Positions 10,079 to 19,107 are shown, counted from the stretch's first letter. The stretch is 64,000 bases of DNA from Antribacter gilvus (GCF_003946865.1 NZ_QXTH01000006.1:248001-312000), one strand, 5' to 3'. Numbers and translations: made by a program. The notes: a model not told the origin generated them from the letters alone.

Positions 10079-12319
10079 TCACGCCCGGTGGGCGAGCACC
10101 ACCAGCTCTGTCCGCGACCGCACGCCGAGCTTCCGGAACACCCGGCCGAGGTGCACCTCGACGGTCCGCACCGAGACGTAGAGCGTCTCGGCGACCTCGC
10201 GGTTCGCCTTGCCCTGCACCACCAGGCGGGCCACGTCGAGCTCGCGCTCGGTCAGGACGTCGGCCCACGACGCGCAGGCCGCCGCAGCCGCGGGAACAGC
10301 AGCCTCCCGCCCACCCGGCACGACGCCGGACACCGCCTCGGCGGTCACCTCACCGACACGTCGCTCGCCCACGCCTGCCGGGAGCGTCTCCGCAGGGATC
10401 GCCCGCTCGGTCTGCTGGGCGGCCGGTCGCTCGGCGGGTCGCTCCGCCGGTCGCTCGGCGGGTCGCTCGGCCGGCTGGGCGAGGGCGCGCTCGGAGACGC
10501 CCGCCCACACGTGGGCCCCCGACTCGTCGAAGAGCTCCTGCGCCGCGAGCAGGTGGGAGGCCGCCTCCTCCACGGCGCCGAGCCGCGCGTAGGCCCTGCC
10601 GACGACCAGCTCGGTCATCCCCCGCTCGAGCGTGGAGCCGACCAGGAGCGAGACTCCGACGGCCCGTTCGCACGCCCGGGCAAGACCCGCCGCGTCGGCG
10701 AGCACCACCTCGGCGCGGGCCACGTCGAGGGACCTGCGCAGCGTGCCGGGCCGCCGGCGCGACGTCGGTCCGGGCGCACCGACCTGGGCGAGACTGCCCC
10801 GCAGCCGGGCAAGGGTCTGGACCGCGGCGCGACGCTGGCCGGCGAGGAGGTAGAGCTCGACGGGATCGGGCGTGGGGAGCCAGAGGGCGCGCAGGTCCTC
10901 GCCGCCGCGCTCGGCGGCGAGGGTGAGCAGCGTCGCCGCCTGCGCGTGGCGGCCCGCGTACGCCGAGACCAGGGCACGGTCGCCCAGGATCGCCGCACGG
11001 ACCGGCGGGGCGACGGCGCCGGGCACCGACGCCTCGAGCGCAGCGGCGACCACGCCGACGTCACCCCGTCGCACGAGGTCGAGGCGGCGGGCGAGCGCCA
11101 CACCGAGCCCGCCGAAGGCGAGCGCGACGGGGAGGGTGTCGGCGGCCTCGTCCAGGAGCTCGGCGGCGTGCCCGGCGTCGCCCGACCGCAGGGCGAGCAT
11201 CGCCTGCGCCACCCGTAGGTGCGCCTCGGCCAGCGGCGTCATGGCGGAGTCCGGGCCGTCGAACCAGCAGCCGGACCGCCTCGCCGGGCTGAGCGACGCC
11301 TCCGCCTGGGCGAGCACGGCCCCGGCCTCGCCCGGCGCGTCGTGGGCGAGGAGCAGCGCTCTGCGTGCGGCGTCGAGGGCGACCCGGTCGGCCTCCGGCC
11401 CTGCCGCCGCGAGCAGAGGATCGGCCAGGGTGGCGAGATGGCGTGGGCCCGAGGGCGGCGTCGGGGTGTCGAGCACCGCCAGCGCGGCCGCCAGCGGCCC
11501 TGCGTCGCTGGGCTCACGCCCGGTCCGGCCAGGTGCGAGCGGCGGCGTGGCAGTGCGCGGCCCGCCGCCGGTGCCCGGGTCGGCGGCTCTGCGCAACCAG
11601 GTGACGGCGTCGTGCACGTGGCCTCCCCAGAGCGCGGCCCGCCCGGCGACGGCGAACGCCCGGGCCCGCACGAGACCCGTGCCGTGGCTGGCCGCCTCGC
11701 GCGCGACCTCGTGCGCCCGCCGCACGTCGCCGCGCGAGAGGTGCTGCTCCGCGACCTCGACGAGGCCGTCCGCGAGCAGCGCGTCGCCCGCGATCGTGCT
11801 CAGCGACGTGTGCCACAGCGCGATCAGGGGCTCCCCCGCAGCACGGTGGACCTGGGCGAGCGCGGCGTGGGCGGCGGTCCGGGACGCCAGGTCGGCGTCG
11901 CCGTGGACCACGGACCGGGTCCGTGGGTCGCGGAACGCGAAGCGGCCGGCGGCCAGGGTGAGGTGCTGGGCGGCCGGGCCGCAGAGCAGGGTGTCGATGC
12001 TCGTACCGGATGCCGCGAGCAGCACCTCGGTGCGGTCAACCACGGCGATCGCCGCGACGACGAGGAGGTGGCGGGCGTCGTCGTCGAGGTCGAGCGGTTC
12101 CACGGCAGCCCGCACGGCCGGGACGACCGGGAGCGGGTCGGGCAGCATCGCCGTTCCCGCAAGGTGCTCCGGCGTGAGGACCGCGGCGGTCTCGAGCAGG
12201 CAGGCGGGCTCGTGCCCCACGAGCCACGTCAGCTGGGCGGCCACATGGGGCGCGACGGGATGGCGACACTCCGCAGCGAGCAGGGCGAGCGCCTCCGCCT
12301 CACGTGCCAGGTCAGTCAT
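10079..12319 (-). CDS. Large LuxR-family transcriptional regulator
   Basis: 746 residues. Only the C-terminal 65 residues are clearly assignable: a LuxR/GerE helix-turn-helix (LTERELDVARLVVQGKANREVAETLYVSVR... with VEVHLGRVFRKLGVRSR). The preceding 600 residues are alpha-helical, Ala/Leu-rich TPR-like sequence, as in LAL (MalT-type) regulators, but no Walker A NTPase motif is present, so it looks like a LAL protein lacking its N-terminal ATPase. A four-unit AERP repeat lies at about 616-631. ATG follows GGAGG. It sits beside the chitinase genes and could regulate them, which is only positional inference. Confidence 0.8.
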   Translation of the reverse strand: MTDLAREAEALALLAAECRHPVAPHVAAQLTWLVGHEPACLLETAAVLTPEHLAGTAMLPDPLPVVPAVRAAVEPLDLDDDARHLLVVAAIAVVDRTEVLLAASGTSIDTLLCGPAAQHLTLAAGRFAFRDPRTRSVVHGDADLASRTAAHAALAQVHRAAGEPLIALWHTSLSTIAGDALLADGLVEVAEQHLSRGDVRRAHEVAREAASHGTGLVRARAFAVAGRAALWGGHVHDAVTWLRRAADPGTGGGPRTATPPLAPGRTGREPSDAGPLAAALAVLDTPTPPSGPRHLATLADPLLAAAGPEADRVALDAARRALLLAHDAPGEAGAVLAQAEASLSPARRSGCWFDGPDSAMTPLAEAHLRVAQAMLALRSGDAGHAAELLDEAADTLPVALAFGGLGVALARRLDLVRRGDVGVVAAALEASVPGAVAPPVRAAILGDRALVSAYAGRHAQAATLLTLAAERGGEDLRALWLPTPDPVELYLLAGQRRAAVQTLARLRGSLAQVGAPGPTSRRRPGTLRRSLDVARAEVVLADAAGLARACERAVGVSLLVGSTLERGMTELVVGRAYARLGAVEEAASHLLAAQELFDESGAHVWAGVSERALAQPAERPAERPAERPAERPAAQQTERAIPAETLPAGVGERRVGEVTAEAVSGVVPGGREAAVPAAAAACASWADVLTERELDVARLVVQGKANREVAETLYVSVRTVEVHLGRVFRKLGVRSRTELVVLAHRA
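10425..10472 (-). repeat. Four 12-bp tandem units inside the LuxR-type gene
   Basis: Four GGTCGCTCSGCS units in frame, coding AERP repeats in the linker before the DNA-binding domain. Such in-frame repeats can vary in number by slippage. Confidence 0.75.
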
Positions 12320-12484
12320 CGTCGAGCCTCCCGGATTCGTTCACGGTGCTCGCAAGTATCACGATCGAACGTTTCACGCACATGACCGACCCGACGTCGG
12401 ACCTGCCACAGCGCGTGCTGAACACCTGTACCGCACGGATCCTGACACGGGTGTCAAGCCGGTCGAACGTCGGAGGACTCCGCC

Positions 12485-12910
12485 TCAGGCCTCCAGAAGG
12501 ATCGTCACCGGTCCGTCGTTGACCAGCTCCACCGCCATGTCGGCCCCGAACCGGCCAGTCGCGACCTCGAGACCCCGGGCCCGGAGGTTCGCGACGACGG
12601 CCTCCACGAGGGGCTCCGCCACGGGACCGGGGGCCGCCGCGTTCCACGTGGGACGGCGGCCCTTGCGCGCGTCCCCGTAGAGCGTGAACTGGCTGACCAC
12701 GAGCACGGGGGCGCCCGCCTCCGACGCCGAGCGCTCGTCGCGGAGGATGCGCAGCTCGGCGATCTTGCGGGCGATGACCTCCACCTGACCCGGCCCGTCG
12801 TCGTGCGTGACCCCCACGAGCACCAGGAGGCCCGGCCGGTCGATCTTGCCGACGACCTCGCCGTCCACCGCGACGCTCGCGCGCGTGACGCGCTGCACCA
12901 CCGCCTTCAT
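12485..12910 (-). CDS. dtd: D-aminoacyl-tRNA deacylase (D-Tyr-tRNA deacylase)
   Basis: 141 residues, full length for Dtd. It hydrolyses D-amino acids wrongly attached to tRNA. The start [13 protein letters not shown], the [15 protein letters not shown] active-site motif and the C-terminal [10 protein letters not shown] (Gly-Pro cis motif region) are all family hallmarks. Its ATG overlaps the stop of the asparaginase gene by 4 bases (ATGA), so the pair is probably translationally coupled, and the operon begins with the DUF2516 gene. Confidence 0.97.
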   Translation of the reverse strand: MKAVVQRVTRASVAVDGEVVGKIDRPGLLVLVGVTHDDGPGQVEVIARKIAELRILRDERSASEAGAPVLVVSQFTLYGDARKGRRPTWNAAAPGPVAEPLVEAVVANLRARGLEVATGRFGADMAVELVNDGPVTILLEA

Positions 12911-14025
12911 CGCGCGAGCCGCTGCTCGTGGTCCGCGGGGTCCGAGCGGGTGTCGCCCACGGTGAACGCCGGGCGCACCTCGCCCACCGGGTGCCCGCCG
13001 CCGAGGACGGGAACTCGTCCCAGCGCGTCGAGACCGCCGGGATACGCACCCGGGGCCCGGGAGGCGCCCGCCGCTCGGAGTGCCGCCGCGAGCACAGCAG
13101 GCCGGGGACGCTTGTCCCCGTCGAGGACCTTGAACGCCAGCGCCGAGCCGTCGGCGAGGCCCGCCGCGTAGACGCCGTCCGCGCCGTCCTTGGCGACCAG
13201 GCCGGGCACCGCCTGCATCGCGAGCGTGACGTCGCGGCCCGTGCCGCCCACCATCTCCGGGTAGGCCGACACCGCCCGCGCCGCCCAGCCCTCCGGCGAC
13301 GCCGGATCCTGCGACGCCGCCGAGGCGATGTCGGCGAACGCCCGCGCGAGCCCCGTGACGGACGTGGAGAACAGCGGGGCGCCGCACCCGTCGACGGTCA
13401 CGTGCAGCGACTCCGGTGCATCCCCCGTGAGCTCGAGGATGGTGCTCCGGATCACCTGCTGCAGGGGGTGCTCGGGGTTGAGGTAGTCGGCGGCGTCCCA
13501 CCCGGAGATCACGCACGTCGCGAGCATCGCCGCGTGCTTGCCCGAGCAGTTCTGCGTGAGCGAGGACGGTCCGTCGCGACCCTCGCGCAGCTCCTCGACC
13601 TGCCAGGCCACCGAGGCCGGCGGGTACAGGGGCAGGTCGGGCGTGTTGCGGAGGTGCGCGAACGTGAGCCCGGCCGACGCGAGGATCTCGCGCACGCCGT
13701 CCAGGTGCACCGCTTCCCCGTTGTGGCTGGCCGACGCGAGGGCGAGCAGCCGGTCCGGGAGGTCCAGCCCGCAGCGCAGCATCGCCACGAGCTGGAGCGG
13801 CTTCACCGACGACCGCGGCCAGATGATCGTGTCGGGGTTGCCCACCGTGAGCAGCGGCTGGCCCGCCGGGTCGAGGACGACCAGGTGCCCCAGGTGCACG
13901 GACTCGACCAGGTCACCGCGCACCACCTCGGCGAGAGGTGCCGCGCCGTCGAGCACGGTTCCGGTCGCGACGGGATGGGCCTGGCCCACGACCTCGTCCG
14001 CCGTGGTCTCCGACACGCCGCTCAC
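12907..14025 (-). CDS. L-asparaginase (thermolabile Rhizobium etli AnsA type)
   Basis: 372 residues of the COG4448 asparaginase II family, which hydrolyses asparagine to aspartate and ammonia in the cytoplasm. Visible motifs are the Ser-Lys pair in [10 protein letters not shown] (about 71-80), [16 protein letters not shown] with a Cys, and VDGCGAP. The GTG start overlaps the stop of the DUF2516 gene (GTGA), and its own stop overlaps dtd. The family is unrelated to the E. coli-type asparaginases and usually has lower substrate affinity. Confidence 0.93.
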   Translation of the reverse strand: MSGVSETTADEVVGQAHPVATGTVLDGAAPLAEVVRGDLVESVHLGHLVVLDPAGQPLLTVGNPDTIIWPRSSVKPLQLVAMLRCGLDLPDRLLALASASHNGEAVHLDGVREILASAGLTFAHLRNTPDLPLYPPASVAWQVEELREGRDGPSSLTQNCSGKHAAMLATCVISGWDAADYLNPEHPLQQVIRSTILELTGDAPESLHVTVDGCGAPLFSTSVTGLARAFADIASAASQDPASPEGWAARAVSAYPEMVGGTGRDVTLAMQAVPGLVAKDGADGVYAAGLADGSALAFKVLDGDKRPRPAVLAAALRAAGASRAPGAYPGGLDALGRVPVLGGGHPVGEVRPAFTVGDTRSDPADHEQRLAR

Positions 14026-14345
14026 CAGCCGCTCCGTGGCCCGTTACCGCGACCCGGGCCGTGCTCCTTGAGGCGCGGCCGCACGTCCGCCCAGTAGACG
14101 ATCGCCGGGATGACCGCGAGGACGTTGAGGAACGAGTGGGAGGTGTAGCCCGCCGGCGGCAGCCCGAGGAGGCCGAAGACGGCGGCCACGCCCAGGATGA
14201 CCAGCCAGATCGGCTTGGTGAGCTTGCCCTCCGCCTCGAACCCCCGCGCCGGTCGCCGCACGGCGTCGACCAGAGCCACCACCTGCACGACGAAGACCAC
14301 GATGGCCAGGATGATGAAAACGAGCTGCTGCAGGGCTCCGAACAC
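14022..14345 (-). CDS. DUF2516 family membrane protein
   Basis: 107 residues with three hydrophobic segments (about 7-29, 44-62, 68-86), a layout shared by actinobacterial DUF2516 proteins of unknown function. The GTG start lies exactly 7 bases after a TAGGCT box, which indicates a leaderless transcript, so this is probably the first gene of the DUF2516-asparaginase-dtd operon. Confidence 0.85.
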   Translation of the reverse strand: MFGALQQLVFIILAIVVFVVQVVALVDAVRRPARGFEAEGKLTKPIWLVILGVAAVFGLLGLPPAGYTSHSFLNVLAVIPAIVYWADVRPRLKEHGPGRGNGPRSGW

Positions 14346-14352
14346 GGCTCAG

Positions 14353-14358
14353 AGCCTA
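14353..14358 (-). promoter_or_regulatory. -10 box of a leaderless promoter for the DUF2516 operon
   Basis: TAGGCT on the minus strand, 7 bases before the GTG at 14345. Confidence 0.55.
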
Positions 14359-14430
14359 CGTCACCCTCGCCGGGCAGTCTGCTCCTGGGCTCCCCGGCCC
14401 GGTCGAACCAGGACCACAGCCGGGAACGGG

Positions 14431-15549
14431 CTACAGCTCGGGCAGGGCGTCCCGGGCCTCGCCGGGAGAGGCGCCGGCCGCCTCGAGCGCATCCACCAGC
14501 GGGGAACGGAGGAGCATGACCATCGACTGGACCTGCCAGTCGCCGTCGCCCGCGCCGCGGGGGTCGGCCAGCGCCGTGACCTCCGTGAGGAGGCGCCGCG
14601 CGGGGGCGGTGTCCCCGTTCACGGCGACGGCGGACGCGAGGAGCCGTACACCGGCCGCGAACCGCTCGACCAGGCCCGCCACGGTCCTGAGATCGTGCGT
14701 GCCGGCGCGGACCACGGGCTGAGCCCGCCGGGCCAGGACACGGATGCTTCGCATGGCACGGTCGGCCAGGACCGCCTGGACCTCGAGGCGGGCGAGCTCT
14801 GTCCGGTGACCCCGGCCCACGCTCACCCGTGCGAGCTCGCGGGCTCCCTGGGAGGCCTCGAGCCACTCGTCGAGGACCGGCTCGGAGGCCCGCCCGCGCA
14901 CGAGGGCCGCCGCCACGTCCTCCTCGTCGTGGGAGCGCAGCCCTCGGGCGAGCGTCTCCAGCGTCTGCGCCAGCTCGACGAGCGCCCGCTCGCCCAGCGC
15001 CCGGGGGCGACGGCGGGTGTCTCCGGGAGTCAGCACGGCCACGAGCAGAGCGAAGGCACCGCCCACCAGGGCGTCGGTCCAGCGGCCCACCGCGCCACCG
15101 GAGACGGCCGGCAGTCCCACGACGATGATCGCCTGGGCGCCGGCCTGCGTGACCAGCAGGGCTCCCCGGTCGATGAAGCGTGCCACCAGGGCGGAGAAGA
15201 AGAGCACGACGGTGAGCTGCCACCAGCCGGACCCGATCAGGTGCACCACCAGGTCGCCCATACCTACGCCCACGGCGACACCCACCGCGAGCTCTGCCAC
15301 GCGCCGCACGTCCCGCTGCGCCGTGAACCCGAGGCAGATCCAGGCGGCGACCGGGGCGAAGAAGGGCATCGGGTGGCCCAGCACGTGGAGCGCCACGGCG
15401 TACGCCGCGCCCGCCGCCAGGGCCGCCTGGCCGATCGGCACCAGCCCGGACCGCACACGCGTCCAGCCCTGGCGGGCGCGGGTGCGGAGCACCAGGGACC
15501 GCATGGCGCGGCGGAGCACCTCGTCGGCCGGACCGGGGAGCGCGCTCAC
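14431..15549 (-). CDS. FUSC-family (aromatic acid exporter-like) membrane protein
   Basis: 372 residues. The N-terminal half has about six hydrophobic segments (for example LVPIGQAALAAGAAYAVAL, APVAAWICLGF, LTVVLFFSALVARF), and the C-terminal half is a soluble helical domain. This matches the FUSC/ArAE family of putative efflux components. The GTG at 15549 was chosen because AAGGA lies 8 bases before it; a further GTG 12 codons upstream has no such site. Substrate unknown. It is transcribed towards DUF2516 but with 85 bases between them. Confidence 0.8.
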   Translation of the reverse strand: MSALPGPADEVLRRAMRSLVLRTRARQGWTRVRSGLVPIGQAALAAGAAYAVALHVLGHPMPFFAPVAAWICLGFTAQRDVRRVAELAVGVAVGVGMGDLVVHLIGSGWWQLTVVLFFSALVARFIDRGALLVTQAGAQAIIVVGLPAVSGGAVGRWTDALVGGAFALLVAVLTPGDTRRRPRALGERALVELAQTLETLARGLRSHDEEDVAAALVRGRASEPVLDEWLEASQGARELARVSVGRGHRTELARLEVQAVLADRAMRSIRVLARRAQPVVRAGTHDLRTVAGLVERFAAGVRLLASAVAVNGDTAPARRLLTEVTALADPRGAGDGDWQVQSMVMLLRSPLVDALEAAGASPGEARDALPEL

Positions 15550-15639
15550 AGGAGCATCCTTCCCGGCCCGGGCACCACGGGCCACAGGACGTGCGTCACA
15601 GGCCCGGCCGGGGTCAGGGCTCCGTCGGACCTGTCCGGG

Positions 15640-16800
15640 TCAGATCAGGCTGCCTGGCCCCCGCAGGCCCGGGGTGACGGGGCCGCGCTGCTGCGGCCGG
15701 TCCACCGACACGCCGTCGCCCGGGACCACGACCTCCTGCGCCGCCGCGACCGCGAGAGGCAAGCCCCCGGCGTCGGACACCACGAGGAGCTCCGCGTCGT
15801 CCGGGACGCTGCGCTTGACCACCGCGAGGCCGATCGGCCCCAGCTCGTGGTGACGCGCCATCGAGGTCAGCGTGCCCACGACCTTGCCCGACGCCGGGTC
15901 GTCGCCCTCGGCGCGGAGCCGGACCTCGGCGCCGGGCTCCGGCAGCAGGTGCCCCGAACCGTCGAGGTGGAGCATCACGAGCCGGCGCGGCGGGCGGCCG
16001 AGGTTGTGGACCCGGGCCACGGTCTCCTGGCCGCGGTAGCAGCCCTTGTGCAGGTGGACGGCCGTGCGGAGCCAGTCGAGCTCGTGCGGGATGGACCGGT
16101 GGTCCACGTCGCGGGCCAGGCGCGGACGCCAGGCCTCGACGCGGAGCGCCTCCGAGGCCCAGGTGCCGGCGAGCCGCCAGCCGGCGGCCTCCCGCTCCGA
16201 GACCGCGGCCTCCAGGCCGTCGCGCGGCACCAGGACCAGGCGCCACGGCCGCTGCATGCCCGGGTGCTCGGCCTCGGGGGGACCGTAGCGGGTGCCGCCG
16301 CCGGTGACGCGGGGCCAGCTGTCGCGCCAGGTGACCGGCTCCCCCTCGGCGCCCTCGGCGTCCACCGCCTCGCCGATCGCCGCGTAGTCTGCGGTCGCGT
16401 CGGTGATCTCCACGCGCATCATGAACTTCATGCGCTGCAGCCAGGTGGCGAGGTCGGGCGCGTGCGACGGCTCGGTGATCAGCCAGGTGGACTCGCCGTC
16501 GTCCACCACCGCGGCGGCGTGCTCGACATGACCCTGCGGCGACAGCACGAGCAGCTCGGTGGACTCGTGCGGGCGCAGGTCCGCGAGGTCCTGGGAGGTG
16601 ATCGAGTGCAGCCAACCCAGGCGGTCGGGCCCGGCCACGCGGACCACGCCCAGGTGGGACTGGTCCACCACGGCACCGCCGCGGGCCAGTGCGCGCTGCT
16701 CAGCCACCGGGTCGCCGTAGTGCCAGGCGATCCCGGCGTCCGGCCCGGTCGCGGAGACCGCGCCGTGGCGCGCCAGGAGAGGGCTCGTGTAGTCGGTCAT
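15640..16800 (-). CDS. ygfZ: Folate-dependent Fe-S cluster protein YgfZ/GcvT-like
   Basis: 386 residues of the GcvT-fold YgfZ family, which supports repair or assembly of Fe-S enzymes using tetrahydrofolate. The diagnostic KGCYRGQETVAR motif with its conserved cysteine lies at about residues 253-264, with SQDLADL and LVLSPQGHVEHAA (folate-binding GcvT elements) earlier. ATG 16800 has an AGGTGA site; an in-frame GTG three codons upstream is less likely. It follows the nitrobindin-like gene on the same strand across a short tandem repeat. Confidence 0.93.
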   Translation of the reverse strand: MTDYTSPLLARHGAVSATGPDAGIAWHYGDPVAEQRALARGGAVVDQSHLGVVRVAGPDRLGWLHSITSQDLADLRPHESTELLVLSPQGHVEHAAAVVDDGESTWLITEPSHAPDLATWLQRMKFMMRVEITDATADYAAIGEAVDAEGAEGEPVTWRDSWPRVTGGGTRYGPPEAEHPGMQRPWRLVLVPRDGLEAAVSEREAAGWRLAGTWASEALRVEAWRPRLARDVDHRSIPHELDWLRTAVHLHKGCYRGQETVARVHNLGRPPRRLVMLHLDGSGHLLPEPGAEVRLRAEGDDPASGKVVGTLTSMARHHELGPIGLAVVKRSVPDDAELLVVSDAGGLPLAVAAAQEVVVPGDGVSVDRPQQRGPVTPGLRGPGSLI

Positions 16801-16845
16801 GAGGGTCACCTACCGTGCAGCGTCGTGCGAGGTGCCGCCATTCCC

Positions 16846-16905
16846 GACGGCATGGTCACAGACGGCATGGTCACAGACGGCATGGTCACAGACGGCATGG
16901 TCACA
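16846..16905. repeat. Perfect tandem repeat, 4 x 15 bp
   Basis: Four exact copies of GACGGCATGGTCACA. The last unit contains the stop codon of the nitrobindin-like gene, so each repeat carries a TGA in that frame. It fills most of the gap between that gene and ygfZ. Exact copies suggest recent slippage and a locus that varies between strains. Confidence 0.97.
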
Positions 16906-17512
16906 GCCTGTCCAGCTCCGCGGACGCATAGGACCGCAGGGGCTCGCCGAACGCCGCGAGCTCCTCGACCCAGAGGAGACGTCCCTCGACGAGTCCGTAG
17001 AGCCGCTTGGAGGCACTCACCACCGACGCGGTGGCGGTGCGCGCGATGAAGTCCGTCGCGAGGTCGATGCGGCCGTTGCCGACGGCACCCAGGTAGAGGC
17101 TCAGTCGGCCCGAGGCGTCGGTGACGAGCACCTCGACCGCGTGCCGGTCCTCCTCCAGGCCGTCCGGACGGTCCGTGGAGACGCGCCAGTAGCCGGTCTC
17201 GGTGGACCACACGGTGCCCGCGTCGCTGCTGGGCACGACGGGCGCGGCGTCGTCGCCGTCCGTCGGGTCGGCCACCGGTTCAGGCCACTCGCCGTCGGCG
17301 GGGACCCGCTCCGGCACCTCCGCGTCGAGCACGCGGAGCGTCGACTCGAAGCGCAGATAGGGACCGCCGTCGTGGTCGAAGACCAGGTCCTGCACGAAGG
17401 TGCGCCGGTCGATGCCGGGGTACTCGATCACGCCCTCGCCACGCCAGCTACCGACGAGCCACGCCAGAGGGTAGACCTCCGGCGCGAGCCCTTCCGGGAA
17501 CGTGAAAGGCAT
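16901..17512 (-). CDS. Nitrobindin-like beta-barrel (FABP family) protein
   Basis: 203 residues of the nitrobindin/FABP-like family, whose members bind heme and isomerise peroxynitrite. The N-terminal LAWLVGSWRGEG matches the GxWxGxG signature. At the C-terminus the family heme-ligand histidine is expected in a PLxxHLxAxL context, but here it reads PLRSYASAEL, so the ligand appears to be replaced by Tyr. Some actinobacterial members share this loss. An insert of about 30 acidic residues (EVPERVPADGEW...DGDDAAP) sits after the second strand. Its ATG overlaps the stop of a 36-residue membrane ORF (TGATG). Confidence 0.85.
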   Translation of the reverse strand: MPFTFPEGLAPEVYPLAWLVGSWRGEGVIEYPGIDRRTFVQDLVFDHDGGPYLRFESTLRVLDAEVPERVPADGEWPEPVADPTDGDDAAPVVPSSDAGTVWSTETGYWRVSTDRPDGLEEDRHAVEVLVTDASGRLSLYLGAVGNGRIDLATDFIARTATASVVSASKRLYGLVEGRLLWVEELAAFGEPLRSYASAELDRL

Positions 17513-17622
17513 CAGCGCTGGCCGGAGAACAGCTTGTAGACGACGTAGCCGGCGAACCAGGTGATCGTCAGCGTCGCCGCGATCAGGAGGCCGATGAAGA
17601 CAGCTTCGAGCGTGTGGTACAT
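17512..17622 (-). CDS. Small single-span membrane protein (36 residues)
   Basis: Short ORF starting MYHTLEAVFIGLLIAATL and ending YKLFSGQR: a single hydrophobic helix with a positive C-terminus, so N-out/C-in. No family recognised. Three facts support it: a TAGGAT box 7 bases before the ATG (leaderless promoter), stop-start overlap TGATG with the nitrobindin-like gene, and clean codon usage. The ATG also has AGGA 8 bases upstream as part of the same sequence. Confidence 0.65.
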   Translation of the reverse strand: MYHTLEAVFIGLLIAATLTITWFAGYVVYKLFSGQR

Positions 17623-17629
17623 GACGACG

Positions 17630-17653
17630 ATCCTAACCGCCGGTGCCTACGCT
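17630..17653. promoter_or_regulatory. Back-to-back leaderless promoters
   Basis: The minus-strand -10 TAGGAT (17630-17635) sits 7 bases from the ATG at 17622, and the plus-strand -10 TACGCT (17648-17653) sits 6 bases from the ATG at 17660. The two divergent start codons are separated by only 37 bp, so the -35 regions overlap the opposing gene's control region. Confidence 0.6.
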
Positions 17654-17659
17654 TCGGCC

Positions 17660-18031
17660 ATGACCAGCACCCCACGTTCCCTGGTGATCAAGACCACATC
17701 CGGCCTGGACCGGCCCGAAGCCACGAACCAGGCGTTCACCGTCGCGGCCGCCGCGGCGGTCGCCGGCGCGGAGGTCAGCCTCTGGCTCACCGGCGAGTCC
17801 GCGTGGTTCGCGCTGCCCGGCCGGGCGGGCGACCTCGTGCTTGAGCACGCCGCCCCCCTGCCCGACCTGCTCGCGACGGTCCTCGAGGCCGGCACCGTCA
17901 CGCTCTGCACCCAGTGCGCGGCGCGGCGGGACATCACCGAGGCCGACGTGCTGCCCGGGATCCGCATCGCCGGAGCGGCAGTCTTCGCGGAAGAGATCCT
18001 CCGCGAGGGGGCGCAGGCGATCGTCTACTGA
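17660..18031 (+). CDS. DsrE family protein
   Basis: 123 residues of the DsrE/DsrF-like fold (SLVIKTTSGLDRPEATNQAFTVA at the N-terminus). Family members handle sulfur transfer. One Cys pair is seen in TLCTQCAARRDI (about 83-86), which could carry a persulfide, but the protein is alone, without tus or dsr partners, so its role is unclear. It starts 6 bases after a TACGCT box and overlaps the convergent DUF4395 gene end by 7 bases. Confidence 0.85.
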   Translation: MTSTPRSLVIKTTSGLDRPEATNQAFTVAAAAAVAGAEVSLWLTGESAWFALPGRAGDLVLEHAAPLPDLLATVLEAGTVTLCTQCAARRDITEADVLPGIRIAGAAVFAEEILREGAQAIVY

Positions 18032-18501
18032 GCGCCGCCGCCCGCGGACCGGGGCCGCAGGCGCCGCAGCAGCAGGTACAGCTCGCACCCGAGGCAGAGG
18101 CCCACGACGGCGTTGAGCGCCGCGGCGACGAAGGCGACGGCGGCTGCGATCGGCACCGCGACGAGGACGCCGGACAGGCCGAGCCCCACGCCCACGCCCG
18201 TCACGAGCAGCCCGACACCCTGCGCGAACCGTGGCGGCCGACGATCCTCCAGCTCGTGGGACGGCGCGAGCCGCGGCCGCACGAGCGTCCGGAACACCCA
18301 GCCCTGCCAGGTCCCCTCCGCCCCACGGATCGTCCCGAGCAGGAAGCCTGCGGCCACGACCGCCAGGAGCACCAGGCCGGCGGTGCTCCCGCCGAGCAGC
18401 ACCACCACCGCGAGCAGGGCCGCCGTCACGCCCGCACCGAACCGCGGCCCCCGGGGATCGATCCCCAGGCCGGTCCCCTGTGCCGTTCCCGTCCGCGTCA
18501 C
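18025..18501 (-). CDS. DUF4395 family membrane protein
   Basis: 158 residues with four hydrophobic helices (two near 26-55, two near 94-140) and a short soluble loop rich in Arg and Pro. DUF4395 proteins are commonly next to thioredoxin-like genes in actinobacteria, as here: the GTG start overlaps the stop of the thioredoxin gene by 4 bases. This suggests a membrane component of a thiol-redox or sulfur system, but the function is not established. Confidence 0.85.
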   Translation of the reverse strand: MTRTGTAQGTGLGIDPRGPRFGAGVTAALLAVVVLLGGSTAGLVLLAVVAAGFLLGTIRGAEGTWQGWVFRTLVRPRLAPSHELEDRRPPRFAQGVGLLVTGVGVGLGLSGVLVAVPIAAAVAFVAAALNAVVGLCLGCELYLLLRRLRPRSAGGGAQ

Positions 18502-18941
18502 GTGCGCGTCCTTCCGTCGTCGATCATCTGGTGGTCCACCGTGCCGAGCGCCTCGTTCGCCTGCCTGCGAGAGACCACGCCGCTCATGCGTGCCACCTCA
18601 CGCCCCGCGGGGTCGAGCACGAGCACTGTCGGCGTACGCAGCACGCTCAGCTCCCGGACGAGGTCGAGGTTCTCGTCCACGTCGAGCTCCCGGTGCGTGA
18701 CGCCGGGATGGGCGTTCGCGAGCTCGCCGAGCACGCGGGCGGTGGCCCGGCAGGGAGCGCACACCGCGGCGGAGAGCTGGACGAACGTCGCGCGGGCGCC
18801 GAGGAGCACACCCTGGTCCGTCCAGTCGCGGGCGTCCGTACCGGGCCGTGTCCGCACCGCGCCCTGGCGGCGCAACCACCACCACCCGATCGCCGCGGTG
18901 ACCGCCATCACCACCGCCAGCGTCACGATTCCGTCCGCCAT
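18498..18941 (-). CDS. Membrane-anchored thioredoxin-like protein
   Basis: 147 residues. One N-terminal membrane helix (about 5-22, ending WWWLRRQ) is followed by a thioredoxin fold with the redox motif CAPC (about 62-65) and the cis-proline RTPTVLVLD. The active site probably faces the cytoplasm given the LRRQ basic end, but orientation is not certain. ATG follows GAGAGGGAG. Coupled by overlap to the DUF4395 gene. Confidence 0.9.
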   Translation of the reverse strand: MADGIVTLAVVMAVTAAIGWWWLRRQGAVRTRPGTDARDWTDQGVLLGARATFVQLSAAVCAPCRATARVLGELANAHPGVTHRELDVDENLDLVRELSVLRTPTVLVLDPAGREVARMSGVVSRRQANEALGTVDHQMIDDGRTRT

Positions 18942-19107
18942 GCGCTCCCTCTCGACGTGCTACGTCAGCAGTATCAACCGCCGGACCATTCTGTCCCACT
19001 TCGCGCAGTGAACCGAGACGTGGCGCCGAGACATAATCCGAACGGTTTTCAACTATCTCATTTCCGCGTGATAAGTTGCCTGAGCGAACGTCTTCTGGGG
19101 GGAATGT

